A stretch of 64,000 nt of DNA. Origin: Acidimangrovimonas sediminis (GTDB lineage: Bacteria > Pseudomonadota > Alphaproteobacteria > Rhodobacterales > Rhodobacteraceae). Below the pieces are notes generated by a model. It was not told the DNA's origin and ran no database searches. It saw nothing but the letters and a program-made list of their open reading frames with translations. Location of the stretch: assembly GCF_002871005.1 (NCBI RefSeq), contig NZ_PHSN01000010.1, positions 62,001 through 126,000 on the forward strand, written 5' to 3'. This document shows, piece by piece, positions 1-8,762 of this stretch; the first letter of the stretch is position 1, and every line of letters starts with the position of its first letter. The position numbers were made by a program, and so were the translations under genes.

Positions 1-765
1 CCAGTTCTCCCACGTCAGAACGTTGTCCTCGATGTCGAACGAGGGCCCCTCGGGCTGGGTGATGTGCAGGGGTTTCATCGTCTCGCGCGGCGCGATCGCG
101 GGGTCGAGGTAATCGTCATCCTGCCCCGGCACCGTCTCGAACCCCGTGTCGACAAAGCGCAGCACCTTCCGCTCGGTCAGGTCGACATGGCAGACGACGC
201 CCTCGATCGGATGGGCCCAGAGGGCGTGCACCCGCTCGGCGCTGGGGGCGAGGAAGGACAGCACGCGCAGCATGCGGCGCCCCTCCTCCTCCTTGTGGCC
301 GAAGACACCGGCGGAAAGCGGGCAGCAGAAGACAAGGTCGAGATCGGTGATCCCGCGCTTGGCCAGCGCCTCGACAAAGCGCGGATCGGCCTTGGCGATC
401 TCCTCCGCCGCGACGTAATCCTCGTCCAGCACCGGGCCCCAGCCGTCCGTCGCCGGGTCGAGCGCGCGTTCCTTGACGATCTTGCGCGCGGGGATGTCAA
501 TGACGAACTCGGTCACGCTGCGGTCGGCCACGTCGCTGAGCAGCACCCCGATCTCGCGCGGGACGGTCCCACCCGGGGTGAAGGCGGCCAGCGTCTCGCG
601 CGCGGGTTCGCGCAGCATGACGTAGGAATAGCGCTTGGTCTCGCCCGCGTGGCCCGCGGACGCCAGCACCTCCTTGAGGGTGACGACCTCCTCGGCGGAG
701 ATCGGGTCGAGCGGGTGCAGGATCGGGGTGCCGGCCTTCGTGGCGGCGGGATTGGCCTGGTCCAT
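1..765 (-). CDS. Primary-amine oxidase (copper amine oxidase), N-terminal part, runs off the left edge
   Basis: Copper/topaquinone amine oxidases oxidise primary amines to aldehydes, releasing ammonia and hydrogen peroxide. The 255 visible residues start at the ATG whose first base is 765 and cover the N2/N3 domains that precede the catalytic barrel. Recognisable family features are the opening HPLDPISAEE, the tract KPLHITQPEGPSF near residue 238 and the LTWENW stretch at the edge. No stop is seen, so the topaquinone tyrosine and the copper histidines lie outside the window and catalytic competence cannot be judged. No secretion signal is visible, so a cytoplasmic enzyme like Arthrobacter phenylethylamine or histamine oxidase is more likely than a periplasmic TynA. 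A divergently oriented set of amide-degrading genes lies to the right. Confidence 0.85.
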   Translation of the reverse strand, partial: MDQANPAATKAGTPILHPLDPISAEEVVTLKEVLASAGHAGETKRYSYVMLREPARETLAAFTPGGTVPREIGVLLSDVADRSVTEFVIDIPARKIVKERALDPATDGWGPVLDEDYVAAEEIAKADPRFVEALAKRGITDLDLVFCCPLSAGVFGHKEEEGRRMLRVLSFLAPSAERVHALWAHPIEGVVCHVDLTERKVLRFVDTGFETVPGQDDDYLDPAIAPRETMKPLHITQPEGPSFDIEDNVLTWENW

Positions 766-1132
766 GGGGTCCTCTGTCTGTTGGCGCGGGGCAAGGCTCC
801 CCCGAGGCAGGGGCCGGGCACTATGGCAGATCACGCCAAAAATCCGATAATATGCGCCATCGCACGGATGCGGTGGATTTCAGGGTGGCGGGCGCGCGGA
901 TGCCGTATGGACCTTGCACAAGGGTACGGCACGCGCATGACACAACGCCCATTCACAGGGCACACGGACCACGCCCAAGCTTGGGCGCAGTCCCGACACC
1001 CGTGGCCGTCCCATGACACCGCCCCCTCCGGCGCCCGCCTCCACGTTGCTCGCGCGTCTTCGGGGCAGAGCATGTGCCCAGGCCAACCCCGGGAGAGGTC
1101 TGCCCCTCGGCGTATCGAGCCGGACGCCCCCC
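766..1132. other. Intergenic region upstream of the amine oxidase gene
   Basis: No gene is supported here. The region is the 5' flank of the amine oxidase gene and the 3' flank of the AraC gene, both on the minus strand. It holds an interrupted dyad at 902-930: outer arms GCCGTA and TACGGC, inner arms CCTTG and CAAGG. A TATTAT hexamer lies on the minus strand at 847-852 but has no convincing -35 partner. The dyad could be an operator for the adjacent AraC-type regulator; that is inference. Confidence 0.4.
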
Positions 1133-2155
1133 TCAGCCCCGCCCACGCGACGGGGGGGCGCCGGTCCAGTCCTTCCAGGCGCGCCACAGCACCGTCTCGT
1201 CGGCATAGCCGAGGCTTGCCGCCACTGACTTCAGGCGCACGTCGGGCCGGGCCAGCTGCTGTTCGCCGATCCGGCGCCGCTCGGCCCGGACGATCTCGCG
1301 CAACGAGGTGTCCTCGGCCGCCAGGTGGCGCTGCAGGCTGCGCGGCGCCAGCCCCAGCGCCGCCGCCACGCCGGACAGCGTGACCGGCCGGCTGCCAAGA
1401 TCGCGGTCGACGATGGTGCGCACCCGCTCGGCCAGCGACAGCTCGGGCTCCCGGGCGCGGATCAGGTCGGCCACGTGACGCTCGATCACCGCGATCAGCC
1501 CGGCATCCTCGGTCCGGTGCGGCGTGTCGAGGCCCTCGGGGCCGAAGACGATCCGGTTGGCACCCTGCCCGAAGCGGACCGGTGCCGCGAACAGCCGCTC
1601 CAGCAGGTCGGGCCGGCGCGAGGACGGATGGCTGAAATGCACCTCTTCCGGGCGCCACCGCCGGTCGAACCCCAGCCGGATCAGCCGGCACACGCACGAT
1701 AGCGAGAATTCCGCGTCCTGCGCCCCCGGGACCACGGCGCGCGAGGCGATCTGGTAGCTCAGCGACAGCCGCACCCCGTCGTCGCTGAGCGTCATGTCGG
1801 TGGCCGTCTGCAACGCGGCGAGGGTTTCCTGGAACCGCCCGAGGCCGCGGCGGATGGTCGAGGATTGCATCAGCAGAAGGCCGGTCGGCCCGAGGTCGGC
1901 GGGCGAGATCTCCAACCCCAGCCGCGCGCCCAGTACCGGATCGCGGGCCAGCCTGGCTGCCGCCTCGAAGACCTCGAAATAGGAGGCAAGCGGAATTTCC
2001 TCGTAAAGATCGCGCACCCGCCCCGGATCGACGCCATGGCCGGTCAGGAGGCCCGTGAACTCCGCCTGCCGATCATGGAAATGCCGCAGCACGGGCGCCA
2101 GCGCGGTGGCGCGCACGAAGGGCCTGGGCTCCGGCAGGCGTTGGGTGTCGATCAT
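1133..2155 (-). CDS. AraC-family transcriptional regulator with arabinose-binding-like N-terminal domain
   Basis: A 340-residue regulator of the OruR/ArgR-like AraC group. The N-terminal part (about residues 20-210) resembles the domain that senses small effectors. The last 85 residues form the double helix-turn-helix: LSGVAAALGLAPRSLQRHL is the first recognition unit and VKSVAASLGYADETVLWRAWKDWTG-type sequence the second. The start is the ATG in the context FMIDTQRLPEP. The gene reads toward the amine oxidase gene on the same strand and away from the M20 amidohydrolase gene, so it could control either. Related proteins often regulate amino acid or amine catabolism, which fits the neighbours; the effector is unknown. 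Confidence 0.85.
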   Translation of the reverse strand: MIDTQRLPEPRPFVRATALAPVLRHFHDRQAEFTGLLTGHGVDPGRVRDLYEEIPLASYFEVFEAAARLARDPVLGARLGLEISPADLGPTGLLLMQSSTIRRGLGRFQETLAALQTATDMTLSDDGVRLSLSYQIASRAVVPGAQDAEFSLSCVCRLIRLGFDRRWRPEEVHFSHPSSRRPDLLERLFAAPVRFGQGANRIVFGPEGLDTPHRTEDAGLIAVIERHVADLIRAREPELSLAERVRTIVDRDLGSRPVTLSGVAAALGLAPRSLQRHLAAEDTSLREIVRAERRRIGEQQLARPDVRLKSVAASLGYADETVLWRAWKDWTGAPPSRGRG

Positions 2156-2220
2156 GAACGGGCGCTCCGGTCTCGCCGCAGTATCGGCGCCGCGCCGCCA
2201 CGGCGCAAGCCGGCAGCGCG

Positions 2221-2300
2221 GCGCCTGAGGGGGCGGGCGCCTGAGGGGACGGACGCCTGAGGGGATGGGGCGCGTGTGGGGACGGGGCGCGTGTGGGGAC
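2221..2300. repeat. Short GC-rich tandem repeats between divergent genes
   Basis: Three near copies of GCCTGAGGGG lie at about 2222-2263, followed by two identical adjacent 17-base copies of GGGGCGCGTGTGGGGAC at 2267-2283 and 2284-2300. They sit in the 309-base gap between the AraC gene and the M20 amidohydrolase gene (2156-2464). Nothing else was recognised in that gap. They are probably slippage-generated, with no evident protein-coding role. Confidence 0.7.
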
Positions 2301-2464
2301 GGGCGAATACTGGACGAGCTCAGATCTCCACGCCTCCATGCCTCCACGCCTCCCGATGCGCGCGACGCCGGGGTTGATCTTTGGCCGGTGCTCCCCGAAG
2401 GTCCGCCCCCGGGGCGAGAGCGCCGGGCGCGGCGACCAGACGAAACCGAAGGCCGGGGGATGCG

Positions 2465-3613
2465 ATGCGGCTGAGCAACCAGGACATTCTCGAACTCACG
2501 GAACTTCGGCGCGACCTGCACCGGCAGCCGGAGCTTTCGGGTGAGGAAACCGGAACCGCCCGCGCGATCGTGGCCGCGCTGGCCCCCTGCCCGCCCGATC
2601 GGGTGATCGACGGCCTTGGCGGGCATGGCGTGGCCGCGATCTTCGACGGCACGGCGCCCGGCCCGACCGTGCTGATCCGGTCCGAACTCGACGCCCTCCC
2701 GATCGAGGAGATATCCGCCCTGCCTTACCGCTCGCAGGTGCCGGGCAAGGGGCATCTGTGCGGTCACGACGGGCATTCGACGATCCTGGTCGGGCTGGCG
2801 CGCCTTCTGTCGCGCCAGCGCCCCGCGCGGGGCCGCGCCGTCCTGTTGTTCCAGCCCGCGGAAGAGACCGGCGCCGGGGCCGCCGCCGTGCTGAAAGACC
2901 CGCGCTTTGCCGAGATCACGCCGGACTGGGCCTTTGCGCTGCACAACATGCCGGGCCTGCCGCTGGGCCGCGTCTCGGTGGCCGAGGGCCCGGCCAATTG
3001 CGCCTCGGTCGGACTGCGGGTCATGCTGACGGGGCGCACGGCCCATGCCTCGATGCCCGAGGACGGGATTTCCCCGGCACAGACGCTGGCAGGGCTGATC
3101 CCGGCATTCTCGGCGCTCGGCCGGGGCGGCGATCTGGCGCCCGGGTTCCGGCTGGTGACAATCACTCACCTGACGATGGGAGAGCCCGCCTTCGGCATCG
3201 CGCCCGGCGCGGCGGAGATCTGGCTGACCCTGCGGGCGCTGAGCGACGAGGATCTGTCGGACCTCATGGAAACCGCCACGGCCCTTGCCTGTGATGCCGC
3301 CGCCACCGCGGGCCTTTCGGCCGAGCTGACCCACCACGATCACTTCCGCGCCTGCACCAACGATCCCGGGGCCGTGGCCCGGCTGCGGGACGCGCTGGAG
3401 ACCGAGGGCATCCCGCATGACGCCGCGAACCTGCCGATGCGCGCCTCGGAGGATTTCGGCCGGTTCGGCGGTGTGGCGAAGGCGGCGATGTTCCTCCTCG
3501 GCTCGGGCATCGAAAGCCCGGCCCTGCACAACCCGGACTTCGATTTCCCCGACAGCCTTATTCCCGTCGGCACGCGGGTCTTCCACCGGGTCCTGCGCGA
3601 CATCCTCGGCTGA
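2465..3613 (+). CDS. M20D-family metallo-amidohydrolase (hippurate hydrolase / N-acyl amino acid amidohydrolase type)
   Basis: A 382-residue zinc peptidase-fold hydrolase that cleaves amide bonds of N-acyl or N-carbamoyl amino acids, probably in the cytoplasm. Visible features are RSELDALPI (about residues 72-80), the metal motif CGHDGHS (about 99-105), the catalytic pair in PAEETGAG (about 131-138), the dimerisation-domain histidine in TAHASMPE, and MRASEDFG near the C-terminus. The length is normal for the family. The ATG at 2465 was chosen because the conserved N-terminal helix with the RRDLHRQPELSG motif follows it directly. It is followed after 178 bases by a creatininase-family gene on the same strand. 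In this context it could act on carbamoyl or acyl amino acids produced by the hydantoinase-like genes; the substrate is inferred. Confidence 0.88.
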   Translation: MRLSNQDILELTELRRDLHRQPELSGEETGTARAIVAALAPCPPDRVIDGLGGHGVAAIFDGTAPGPTVLIRSELDALPIEEISALPYRSQVPGKGHLCGHDGHSTILVGLARLLSRQRPARGRAVLLFQPAEETGAGAAAVLKDPRFAEITPDWAFALHNMPGLPLGRVSVAEGPANCASVGLRVMLTGRTAHASMPEDGISPAQTLAGLIPAFSALGRGGDLAPGFRLVTITHLTMGEPAFGIAPGAAEIWLTLRALSDEDLSDLMETATALACDAAATAGLSAELTHHDHFRACTNDPGAVARLRDALETEGIPHDAANLPMRASEDFGRFGGVAKAAMFLLGSGIESPALHNPDFDFPDSLIPVGTRVFHRVLRDILG

Positions 3614-3791
3614 TCTCCCGACCGCCCAGGGGCCCGGCACCGATCCCACCCCTCGGGGCAGCTTCGGCAGATTGCCAAAACTTGCCGCCGCGGAAAATTA
3701 TTTTAATTGGACGCGGCCCCGCCTCCCGGGCTCACATGCCCCCGGACGAGGCGGCCCGGCGTTCGGGCCGCAGACAAGGCGGAGCCTCCCA

Positions 3792-4601
3792 ATGACCGAC
3801 AAGCTGAAGATCGCGGAACTGACATCGGAGGAGGCCCGCGAGCATCTGAACGACGAGGCGGTGATCCTGCTGCCGATGGGGTCGCTGGAAGATCAGGGCA
3901 CCCACGCGCCGATGGGCGATTTCCTCGCGGCCGAGGCAGTGGCCCTCGACATGGCACGGGCGGCGCGGGCACGCGGCGTGCCCACCTTCGTGGCCCCCGC
4001 CCTGCCTTTTGGCGGCAAGGATTACTTCGACAGCTCGCACGGTGGCATCTCGATCCGCAGCTCCACCCTCGTGGCCCTGCTCGACGACATGCTCGGCCAG
4101 CTGCACCGCCACGGGCTGACCCGGGTGATGATCGTCAACGGCCATGGCGGCAACGTCCCCGCGATCACCGAAGTCACGCTGCGCTGGCGCCAGAAGGCGG
4201 GCATGTTCGTGCCATCGATCTACCTCTGGCAGGTCTCCTATGAATTGCTGAAAACCATCCTCGGCCCCGAGGCGGCGGCGAAATCCTCGGGCCATGGCGG
4301 CGATCCGCTGACCTCTGTCGGGCTGTACTACTACCCCGAGATCCTGCGCCCCGACCTGATGCGCACGCCGCCGAAAGGCCGCAAGATCAAGGGGATGGAC
4401 GTGGCGGGCTTTGCCGCGATCCTCTACGATGGCGCCCGTATCCAGGTGCCGATCGAGGCCGCCGAGACCGCCCCCGATGGCGTCTGGGGCGGCGACCCGT
4501 CCTTCAGTTCCGCCGCGACGGGCGAGGCCCTGGTCAAGCGGCTGGTCGAGATCGGCGCCGGGCTGATCTGCGACCACGTCGCCAAGGGCTTCCCGGAATA
4601 G
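3792..4601 (+). CDS. Creatininase-family amidohydrolase with altered metal-site residues
   Basis: A 269-residue member of the creatininase/mycofactocin MftE fold. These enzymes are metal-dependent cyclic amidohydrolases (creatinine to creatine, or formamide hydrolysis in riboflavin and F420 routes). Hallmarks are LPMGSLEDQG (about residues 31-40), THAPMGD, the NGHGGN loop (about 116-121) and GHGGDPLTS (about 172-180). Typical members carry EQHG at the first position and a glutamate before the later TS motif. Here these are EDQG and GGD, so one histidine ligand and one glutamate are replaced. The gene starts with ATG at 3792. The 178-base upstream gap contains a conspicuous AT-rich patch (3694-3708) that may hold the promoter. 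The substrate may not be creatinine. Confidence 0.82.
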   Translation: MTDKLKIAELTSEEAREHLNDEAVILLPMGSLEDQGTHAPMGDFLAAEAVALDMARAARARGVPTFVAPALPFGGKDYFDSSHGGISIRSSTLVALLDDMLGQLHRHGLTRVMIVNGHGGNVPAITEVTLRWRQKAGMFVPSIYLWQVSYELLKTILGPEAAAKSSGHGGDPLTSVGLYYYPEILRPDLMRTPPKGRKIKGMDVAGFAAILYDGARIQVPIEAAETAPDGVWGGDPSFSSAATGEALVKRLVEIGAGLICDHVAKGFPE

Positions 4602-4625
4602 GCATCCCCCGCACCGGCGCGCCGC

Positions 4626-5558
4626 TCAGTAGCCGCGCGCCGCGTCGGCGAGGTCGGCCACCGTGCCGTCACGGTCGAAATCGTGCAGGTTGCGCGCGAT
4701 GATCCGCGCCCCGGTCCCCGGGTCGATGAGCGAGGCGGTATGCGCCGTGATCGTGATCCGCGGATCGGTCCAGAACCGGTGATCCTTGGGCAGCGGCTCG
4801 ACATGGAAGACGTCGAGCGTCGCCTGACCCAGCTGCCCCGCATCCAGCGCCGCGACAAGGTCGTCGTCAACGAGATGCGGGCCGCGGGCGGCGTTGATCA
4901 GCGCGGCCCCCGGGGCGAGCCGCGCGAAAAGCCCGGCGTTCAGGATGCCCGTCGTCTCCGGCGTCAGCGGCAGCAGGTTCACGAGGATCTCGGTCCCCGC
5001 GAGAAAGGCATCAAGGCCCTCGACCCCGGCATGAACCTCCACCCCCGGCACCTCGCGCGGGGTGCGCGCCCAGCCCGTTACCTGGAATCCCAGCGCCGCC
5101 AGTGTGGTAGCCGCGACCTTGCCGAGGTTGCCCAGCCCCATCACCCCCACGCGCCGCCCCGTCGCGGGCGGCACCACCGGCTGGAACCATGCCCCGCGGG
5201 CCTGCGCGGCAAGCATCGCGGGCATGTCGCGATGATGACGCAACACGTGCAGCGCTACGTATTCGCGCATCCTCTGCGTCAGGTCGGCGCCGACCGTGCG
5301 GATGATCGGCACCCCCTGCGGCAGCGACGTGTCGGCCAGCACGTGGTCGATCCCCGCCCCGATGGAGACGGTCGCCTTGAGGTTCGCGAACCGGGCCAGA
5401 TCGCCCGTCCGTGGCCGCCAGACCACGGCATAGTCCACCGCGGCGGGATCCTGCACCGCGTCGAGCGGTTCGATCGTCCAGCCCGGCAGAAGCTCGCGCA
5501 GCATGACGCACCAATCTTCGCAGCGATCCGGGTTCGGGAGATAGACGGCAACGCTCAT
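4626..5558 (-). CDS. ghrA: D-2-hydroxyacid dehydrogenase, glyoxylate/hydroxypyruvate reductase A type
   Basis: A 310-residue NAD(P)-dependent reductase of glyoxylate, hydroxypyruvate or similar 2-oxo acids, essentially the same length as E. coli GhrA. The Rossmann motif GLGNLG falls near residue 142. Family signatures follow: NLLPLTPETTGILN, INAARGPHLVD with the catalytic arginine, DVFHVEPLP, and ITAHTAS with the catalytic histidine. It converges with the creatininase gene (24-base gap) and is divergent from the LysR gene at 5715. Divergent placement makes LysR control likely. Confidence 0.85.
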   Translation of the reverse strand: MSVAVYLPNPDRCEDWCVMLRELLPGWTIEPLDAVQDPAAVDYAVVWRPRTGDLARFANLKATVSIGAGIDHVLADTSLPQGVPIIRTVGADLTQRMREYVALHVLRHHRDMPAMLAAQARGAWFQPVVPPATGRRVGVMGLGNLGKVAATTLAALGFQVTGWARTPREVPGVEVHAGVEGLDAFLAGTEILVNLLPLTPETTGILNAGLFARLAPGAALINAARGPHLVDDDLVAALDAGQLGQATLDVFHVEPLPKDHRFWTDPRITITAHTASLIDPGTGARIIARNLHDFDRDGTVADLADAARGY

Positions 5559-5714
5559 TCGGGTGTTTCCTCGGGTCTTGTTGGGGGCGGCTTCGGGCGC
5601 GCCGGGACAGGCGCAGCATCAAGGCGCCGGCGGGGGATGGTCAAAGCAAAAAACTTTTGTGATCAAATAGATTGCTTCTATCGCCCAGGGTCGCGGCGGC
5701 CTATCATTTTTCGC
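5559..5714. promoter_or_regulatory. Divergent promoter region between ghrA-like and lysR genes
   Basis: This 156-base gap contains an unusually AT-rich patch (about 5641-5680) with a TGATCA palindrome at 5659-5664 flanked by A/T runs. A LysR regulator normally binds such a divergent region. No perfect T-N11-A site could be assigned by eye, so this is a region rather than a defined operator. Confidence 0.45.
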
Positions 5715-6641
5715 ATGAATTTCAAACAGCTCGAAGCCTTCTACTGGTTGACCAAACTGCAGAGCTTCCACCTGGTAGCCGAGCAGATCGGCCTCACGCA
5801 GCCTGCCGTCTCCGCCCGGATCAGCGGGCTGGAGGACGAGTTCGGGGTCAAGCTGATCGACCGCGACGCCGCGGGCTTTCGCCTGACACAGCCGGGCGAG
5901 GAGGTCGCCGATTTCGCCGCCCGCTTCATGGACCTGAACGAAGCGCTGGTGTCGCGGCTGAAGCAGACCCGCAAGCGGCGCTTCGCGATCGGCATGGTCG
6001 GGCCGGCCGCGCTGACCTGGGGCACCACGCTGCGCGCCCGCCTCGACGAGACGCTGGACACCGGGATCGTCGACTTCCACGTGGCCTCCAACGTGCAGTT
6101 GCGGGCACAGCTGAACGCGGGCGCGCTGGATCTTGCCTTCCTCACCAACGAGGCGGGGCTGGAGCCCCACCCCGGGGGCTTTGCCATGCGCTACAGTGTC
6201 GGCTGGGTGGCACGGCCCGAACTCGTGCAGGGCCTCGTGTCGGCGGGGGCACCACCCCTCAATGCCGACACGCTCCGCGGGCTGCCGCTTGTGCTTTATC
6301 CCCGCAGCTCGCCGATCTATTCCCCCGTCGCCGAGGTGATCGAGGAAACCCGGCGCCGCCCCGCCGCCCGGCATTACGGCAATTCGCTGAGCACGCTGGC
6401 CGAGATGGTGCGCCTCGGTTACGGCGCCTCAGCCCTGCCGCTCGCGGTGCTTGAGGCCGACATTGCCGAGGGCCGGCTGGTGGAGCTTCCGACCGTCACG
6501 CCGCTTGCGCCGTTCGAGGTGCGCTGCGTCTACCTCAACACCGCGCGCCGGACGATCTCGTCCGAGATCCTCGCCGCCGCGCGCGAAGTGGCGCATGCGT
6601 GGTGGACGGCACATCCGCGCTACGTCGATTTCCTCGGCTGA
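5715..6641 (+). CDS. LysR-family transcriptional regulator
   Basis: A 308-residue regulator. The N-terminal winged helix (about residues 1-60) contains FYWLTKLQSFHLVAEQIG and TQPAVSARISGLEDEFG. The effector-binding domain covers about residues 88-300. The start at 5715 places the conserved MNFKQLEAF at the N-terminus. It is divergent from the ghrA-like gene and convergent with the end of the hydantoinase operon. It probably regulates the ghrA-like gene and itself; the inducer is unknown. Confidence 0.88.
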   Translation: MNFKQLEAFYWLTKLQSFHLVAEQIGLTQPAVSARISGLEDEFGVKLIDRDAAGFRLTQPGEEVADFAARFMDLNEALVSRLKQTRKRRFAIGMVGPAALTWGTTLRARLDETLDTGIVDFHVASNVQLRAQLNAGALDLAFLTNEAGLEPHPGGFAMRYSVGWVARPELVQGLVSAGAPPLNADTLRGLPLVLYPRSSPIYSPVAEVIEETRRRPAARHYGNSLSTLAEMVRLGYGASALPLAVLEADIAEGRLVELPTVTPLAPFEVRCVYLNTARRTISSEILAAAREVAHAWWTAHPRYVDFLG

Positions 6642-6684
6642 TCCGGTCGCGGCTCTTCCCCTAACACCCCTCCGGGCCGCCCCC

Positions 6685-8022
6685 TCAAGCGGCGCGCAAT
6701 CCGGTGCGGCCATCGGGCCGGCGCACCGCGCCGAAGCGCGACAGGGCGAAGGGCGCGGGGTCGACGCAAGGGGTCTCTCCCAGCACCATCTCGGCCGCCA
6801 ACTGCCCCGCCCCCGGCCCGATGCCGAAGCCGTGGCCGGAAAAGCCCGTGGCGATCACCAGCCCCGGCAACGGCGCGGGGCCGATCACCGGCACGCCGTC
6901 GGGCGTGGCGTCGATGATCCCGGCCCAGCGTTCGACCTCGGCCAGCCCCGCGAAGGCGGGAAAGCGGCGCTCCACCTCCGCGCGCGCACGGGCCAGCAGG
7001 CGGTCCGAAGGCGCGGGGTTGAGGATCCGGGTCCGCTCGAACGGGGTGACGGCATCGGGCGCCCAGTGCCGGGCGGCGCCGAGATCGTCCCAGAAGGTCC
7101 GGCCGAACTGAAGCGTGAACTGGCTGTGGTCGCGGGCGATCATGCCCAGGTAATGCGGGAACAGCAGGAAGGAATCCGGCGTGATCTGCGCCTGGCTGCG
7201 ATTGCGGACCGCGATGTTGTATCCCCCGTCGCGCCGCCGCCGAAGCCCGAAGGCACCGTTTCCCAGCGCCGCCTCCGGCCCGCCCGCCAGAGGCGCCGTG
7301 CGCAGGACGGACCCCTTGACCTTCAGCACCGGCAGCCCGATCCCCAGGTTGCCCGCGAACAGCCGCGACCACGCGCCGCCTGCCAGCACCGCCGCGCGGC
7401 AGCGGATCGGCCCGTGTTCAGTCACCACCCCGCAGACCACACCGGCCTCCGTCTCGATGCTGCGCACCGCACAGCAGGTCAGCACGTGGCCGCCCAGCCG
7501 CCGCACCGCCCGCGCCACCGCCGGCGCGGCGAACGATGGTTCCGCCCGCCCGTCGTCCTCGGTCAGAAGCGCGCCCAGAACGCGGCCCTGCACCCCGGTC
7601 ATCCGGTCGGCATACCCGGCCTGGTCCAGCATCCGGGTCGGCAGCCCGAAGGCCTCGGCATCGCGGCGATAGCCTTCGAGTACGGTCATCTCCGCCTCGG
7701 TCTCGGCAGCATAGAGGATGCCCGATCGGGTGAACCCCGTCTCCGCGCCCAGCCGCGCGTTCATCCCGGCCCAGAGGTCGAGGCTGTGGATCCCAAGCGG
7801 GTATTCCGCCACCGCCCGCCCCATGCGCCGGACCCACCCCCAGTTGCGACAGCTCTGCTCCGCCGCGATCTCGCCCTTCTCGCAAAGCGCGACGCGCTGG
7901 CCGCGCTCGGCCAGCGTCAGCGCGGTGCAGGTGCCCACGATGCCGCCACCGATCACCACCGTGTCGACCTCGGCCGGCAGGGTATCGTCGCGGGGCAAGA
8001 GGTCGAGCGTGGGATGATCCAT
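6685..8022 (-). CDS. DAO-family FAD-dependent amine/amino acid oxidase
   Basis: A 445-residue flavoprotein of the D-amino acid/sarcosine oxidase fold. The FAD-binding GGGIVG motif lies near residue 26, followed by the glutamate of LCEKG. The SCRNWGWVRR tract is typical of sarcosine-oxidase-like members. A late glycine-rich segment, IATGFSGHGFGIGPGAG, contacts the flavin. The reaction would be oxidation of a primary or secondary amino acid to a 2-oxo acid or demethylated product. It is the last gene of the long hyuA-led operon. Its ATG shares a base with the SDR stop codon (TGATG), so the two are translationally coupled. A role after hydantoin or lactam opening is inferred. Confidence 0.85.
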   Translation of the reverse strand: MDHPTLDLLPRDDTLPAEVDTVVIGGGIVGTCTALTLAERGQRVALCEKGEIAAEQSCRNWGWVRRMGRAVAEYPLGIHSLDLWAGMNARLGAETGFTRSGILYAAETEAEMTVLEGYRRDAEAFGLPTRMLDQAGYADRMTGVQGRVLGALLTEDDGRAEPSFAAPAVARAVRRLGGHVLTCCAVRSIETEAGVVCGVVTEHGPIRCRAAVLAGGAWSRLFAGNLGIGLPVLKVKGSVLRTAPLAGGPEAALGNGAFGLRRRRDGGYNIAVRNRSQAQITPDSFLLFPHYLGMIARDHSQFTLQFGRTFWDDLGAARHWAPDAVTPFERTRILNPAPSDRLLARARAEVERRFPAFAGLAEVERWAGIIDATPDGVPVIGPAPLPGLVIATGFSGHGFGIGPGAGQLAAEMVLGETPCVDPAPFALSRFGAVRRPDGRTGLRAA

Positions 8023-8762
8023 CAGAACCCCGCCTCGTATCGCCAGTTCACCAGAAGCTCTGCCACCGTGGCGGTGTTGGGCAGCGCGACCATCTCGACC
8101 ACCAGCCGGGCCAGATCCTCCGGCTGGGTGATCTCGGTGGCGTTCAACTCGTCATGCTTCAGCGCCATGTCGGTGGCGACGAAGCTGGGGCAGATCGCGG
8201 TGGCGCGGACGCCGTGATCCCACCCCGTGCGCCGGGCCGCGTTCGACAGCGCCACCGCGGCGTGTTTCGTCACCTGGTAACCCGCGTTCAGCCCCAGCAC
8301 CCGCTTGCCGGACATCGAGGCCAGCGTGATCACCCGACCCCGGCCCGAGCGGCACAGATGCGGCAGCGCCGCGCGGGTCACCAGGAACGGCGCCTTGATG
8401 TTGACGGACAGCAGCGCGTCAAGCCGCGCTTCGGCCTCCTCGTCGTCCAATGCCGGATCCTCCATCAGCCCCAGATGGGTGGAGATGCCGGCATTGTTCA
8501 CCAGCACATCGATCCCGCCCGCAACCTCTGCCGTCGACGCGACCCAGGCGCGCGCATCCGCGGGCCGGCCCGCGTCATAGGCGAAGGTCAGCGCCGTGAA
8601 GGGCGCCAGATCCCCGGGCAGCGCCGATGGGTCGCGCACCCCGAGCGACAGCCGGTAACCCGCCGCCCCCAGGGCCCGGGCGACGGCAAGGCCGATGCCG
8701 CGATTGGCACCGGAAATCATCGCAGTGCCCTTCGCCGCGCCCTTTGTCCCCTCGCACCTCAT
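8022..8762 (-). CDS. Short-chain dehydrogenase/reductase (SDR)
   Basis: A 246-residue classical SDR. The cofactor motif GANRGIG is near residue 18, NNAG near 88, the catalytic serine is in ASMSG, and the catalytic YQVTK follows. The C-terminus is short and shows no membrane segment. It probably acts on a hydroxy or oxo group of the compound handled by the surrounding operon. It overlaps the upstream ATPase gene by ATGA and the downstream oxidase by one base. Confidence 0.85.
   Translation of the reverse strand: MRCEGTKGAAKGTAMISGANRGIGLAVARALGAAGYRLSLGVRDPSALPGDLAPFTALTFAYDAGRPADARAWVASTAEVAGGIDVLVNNAGISTHLGLMEDPALDDEEAEARLDALLSVNIKAPFLVTRAALPHLCRSGRGRVITLASMSGKRVLGLNAGYQVTKHAAVALSNAARRTGWDHGVRATAICPSFVATDMALKHDELNATEITQPEDLARLVVEMVALPNTATVAELLVNWRYEAGF

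Noticed and set aside
64-1383. A 439-codon open frame on the plus strand
   Set aside because: It is the antisense shadow of the amine oxidase and AraC genes. Its translation is arginine/proline/alanine-rich with no family motifs, as expected in very GC-rich DNA.
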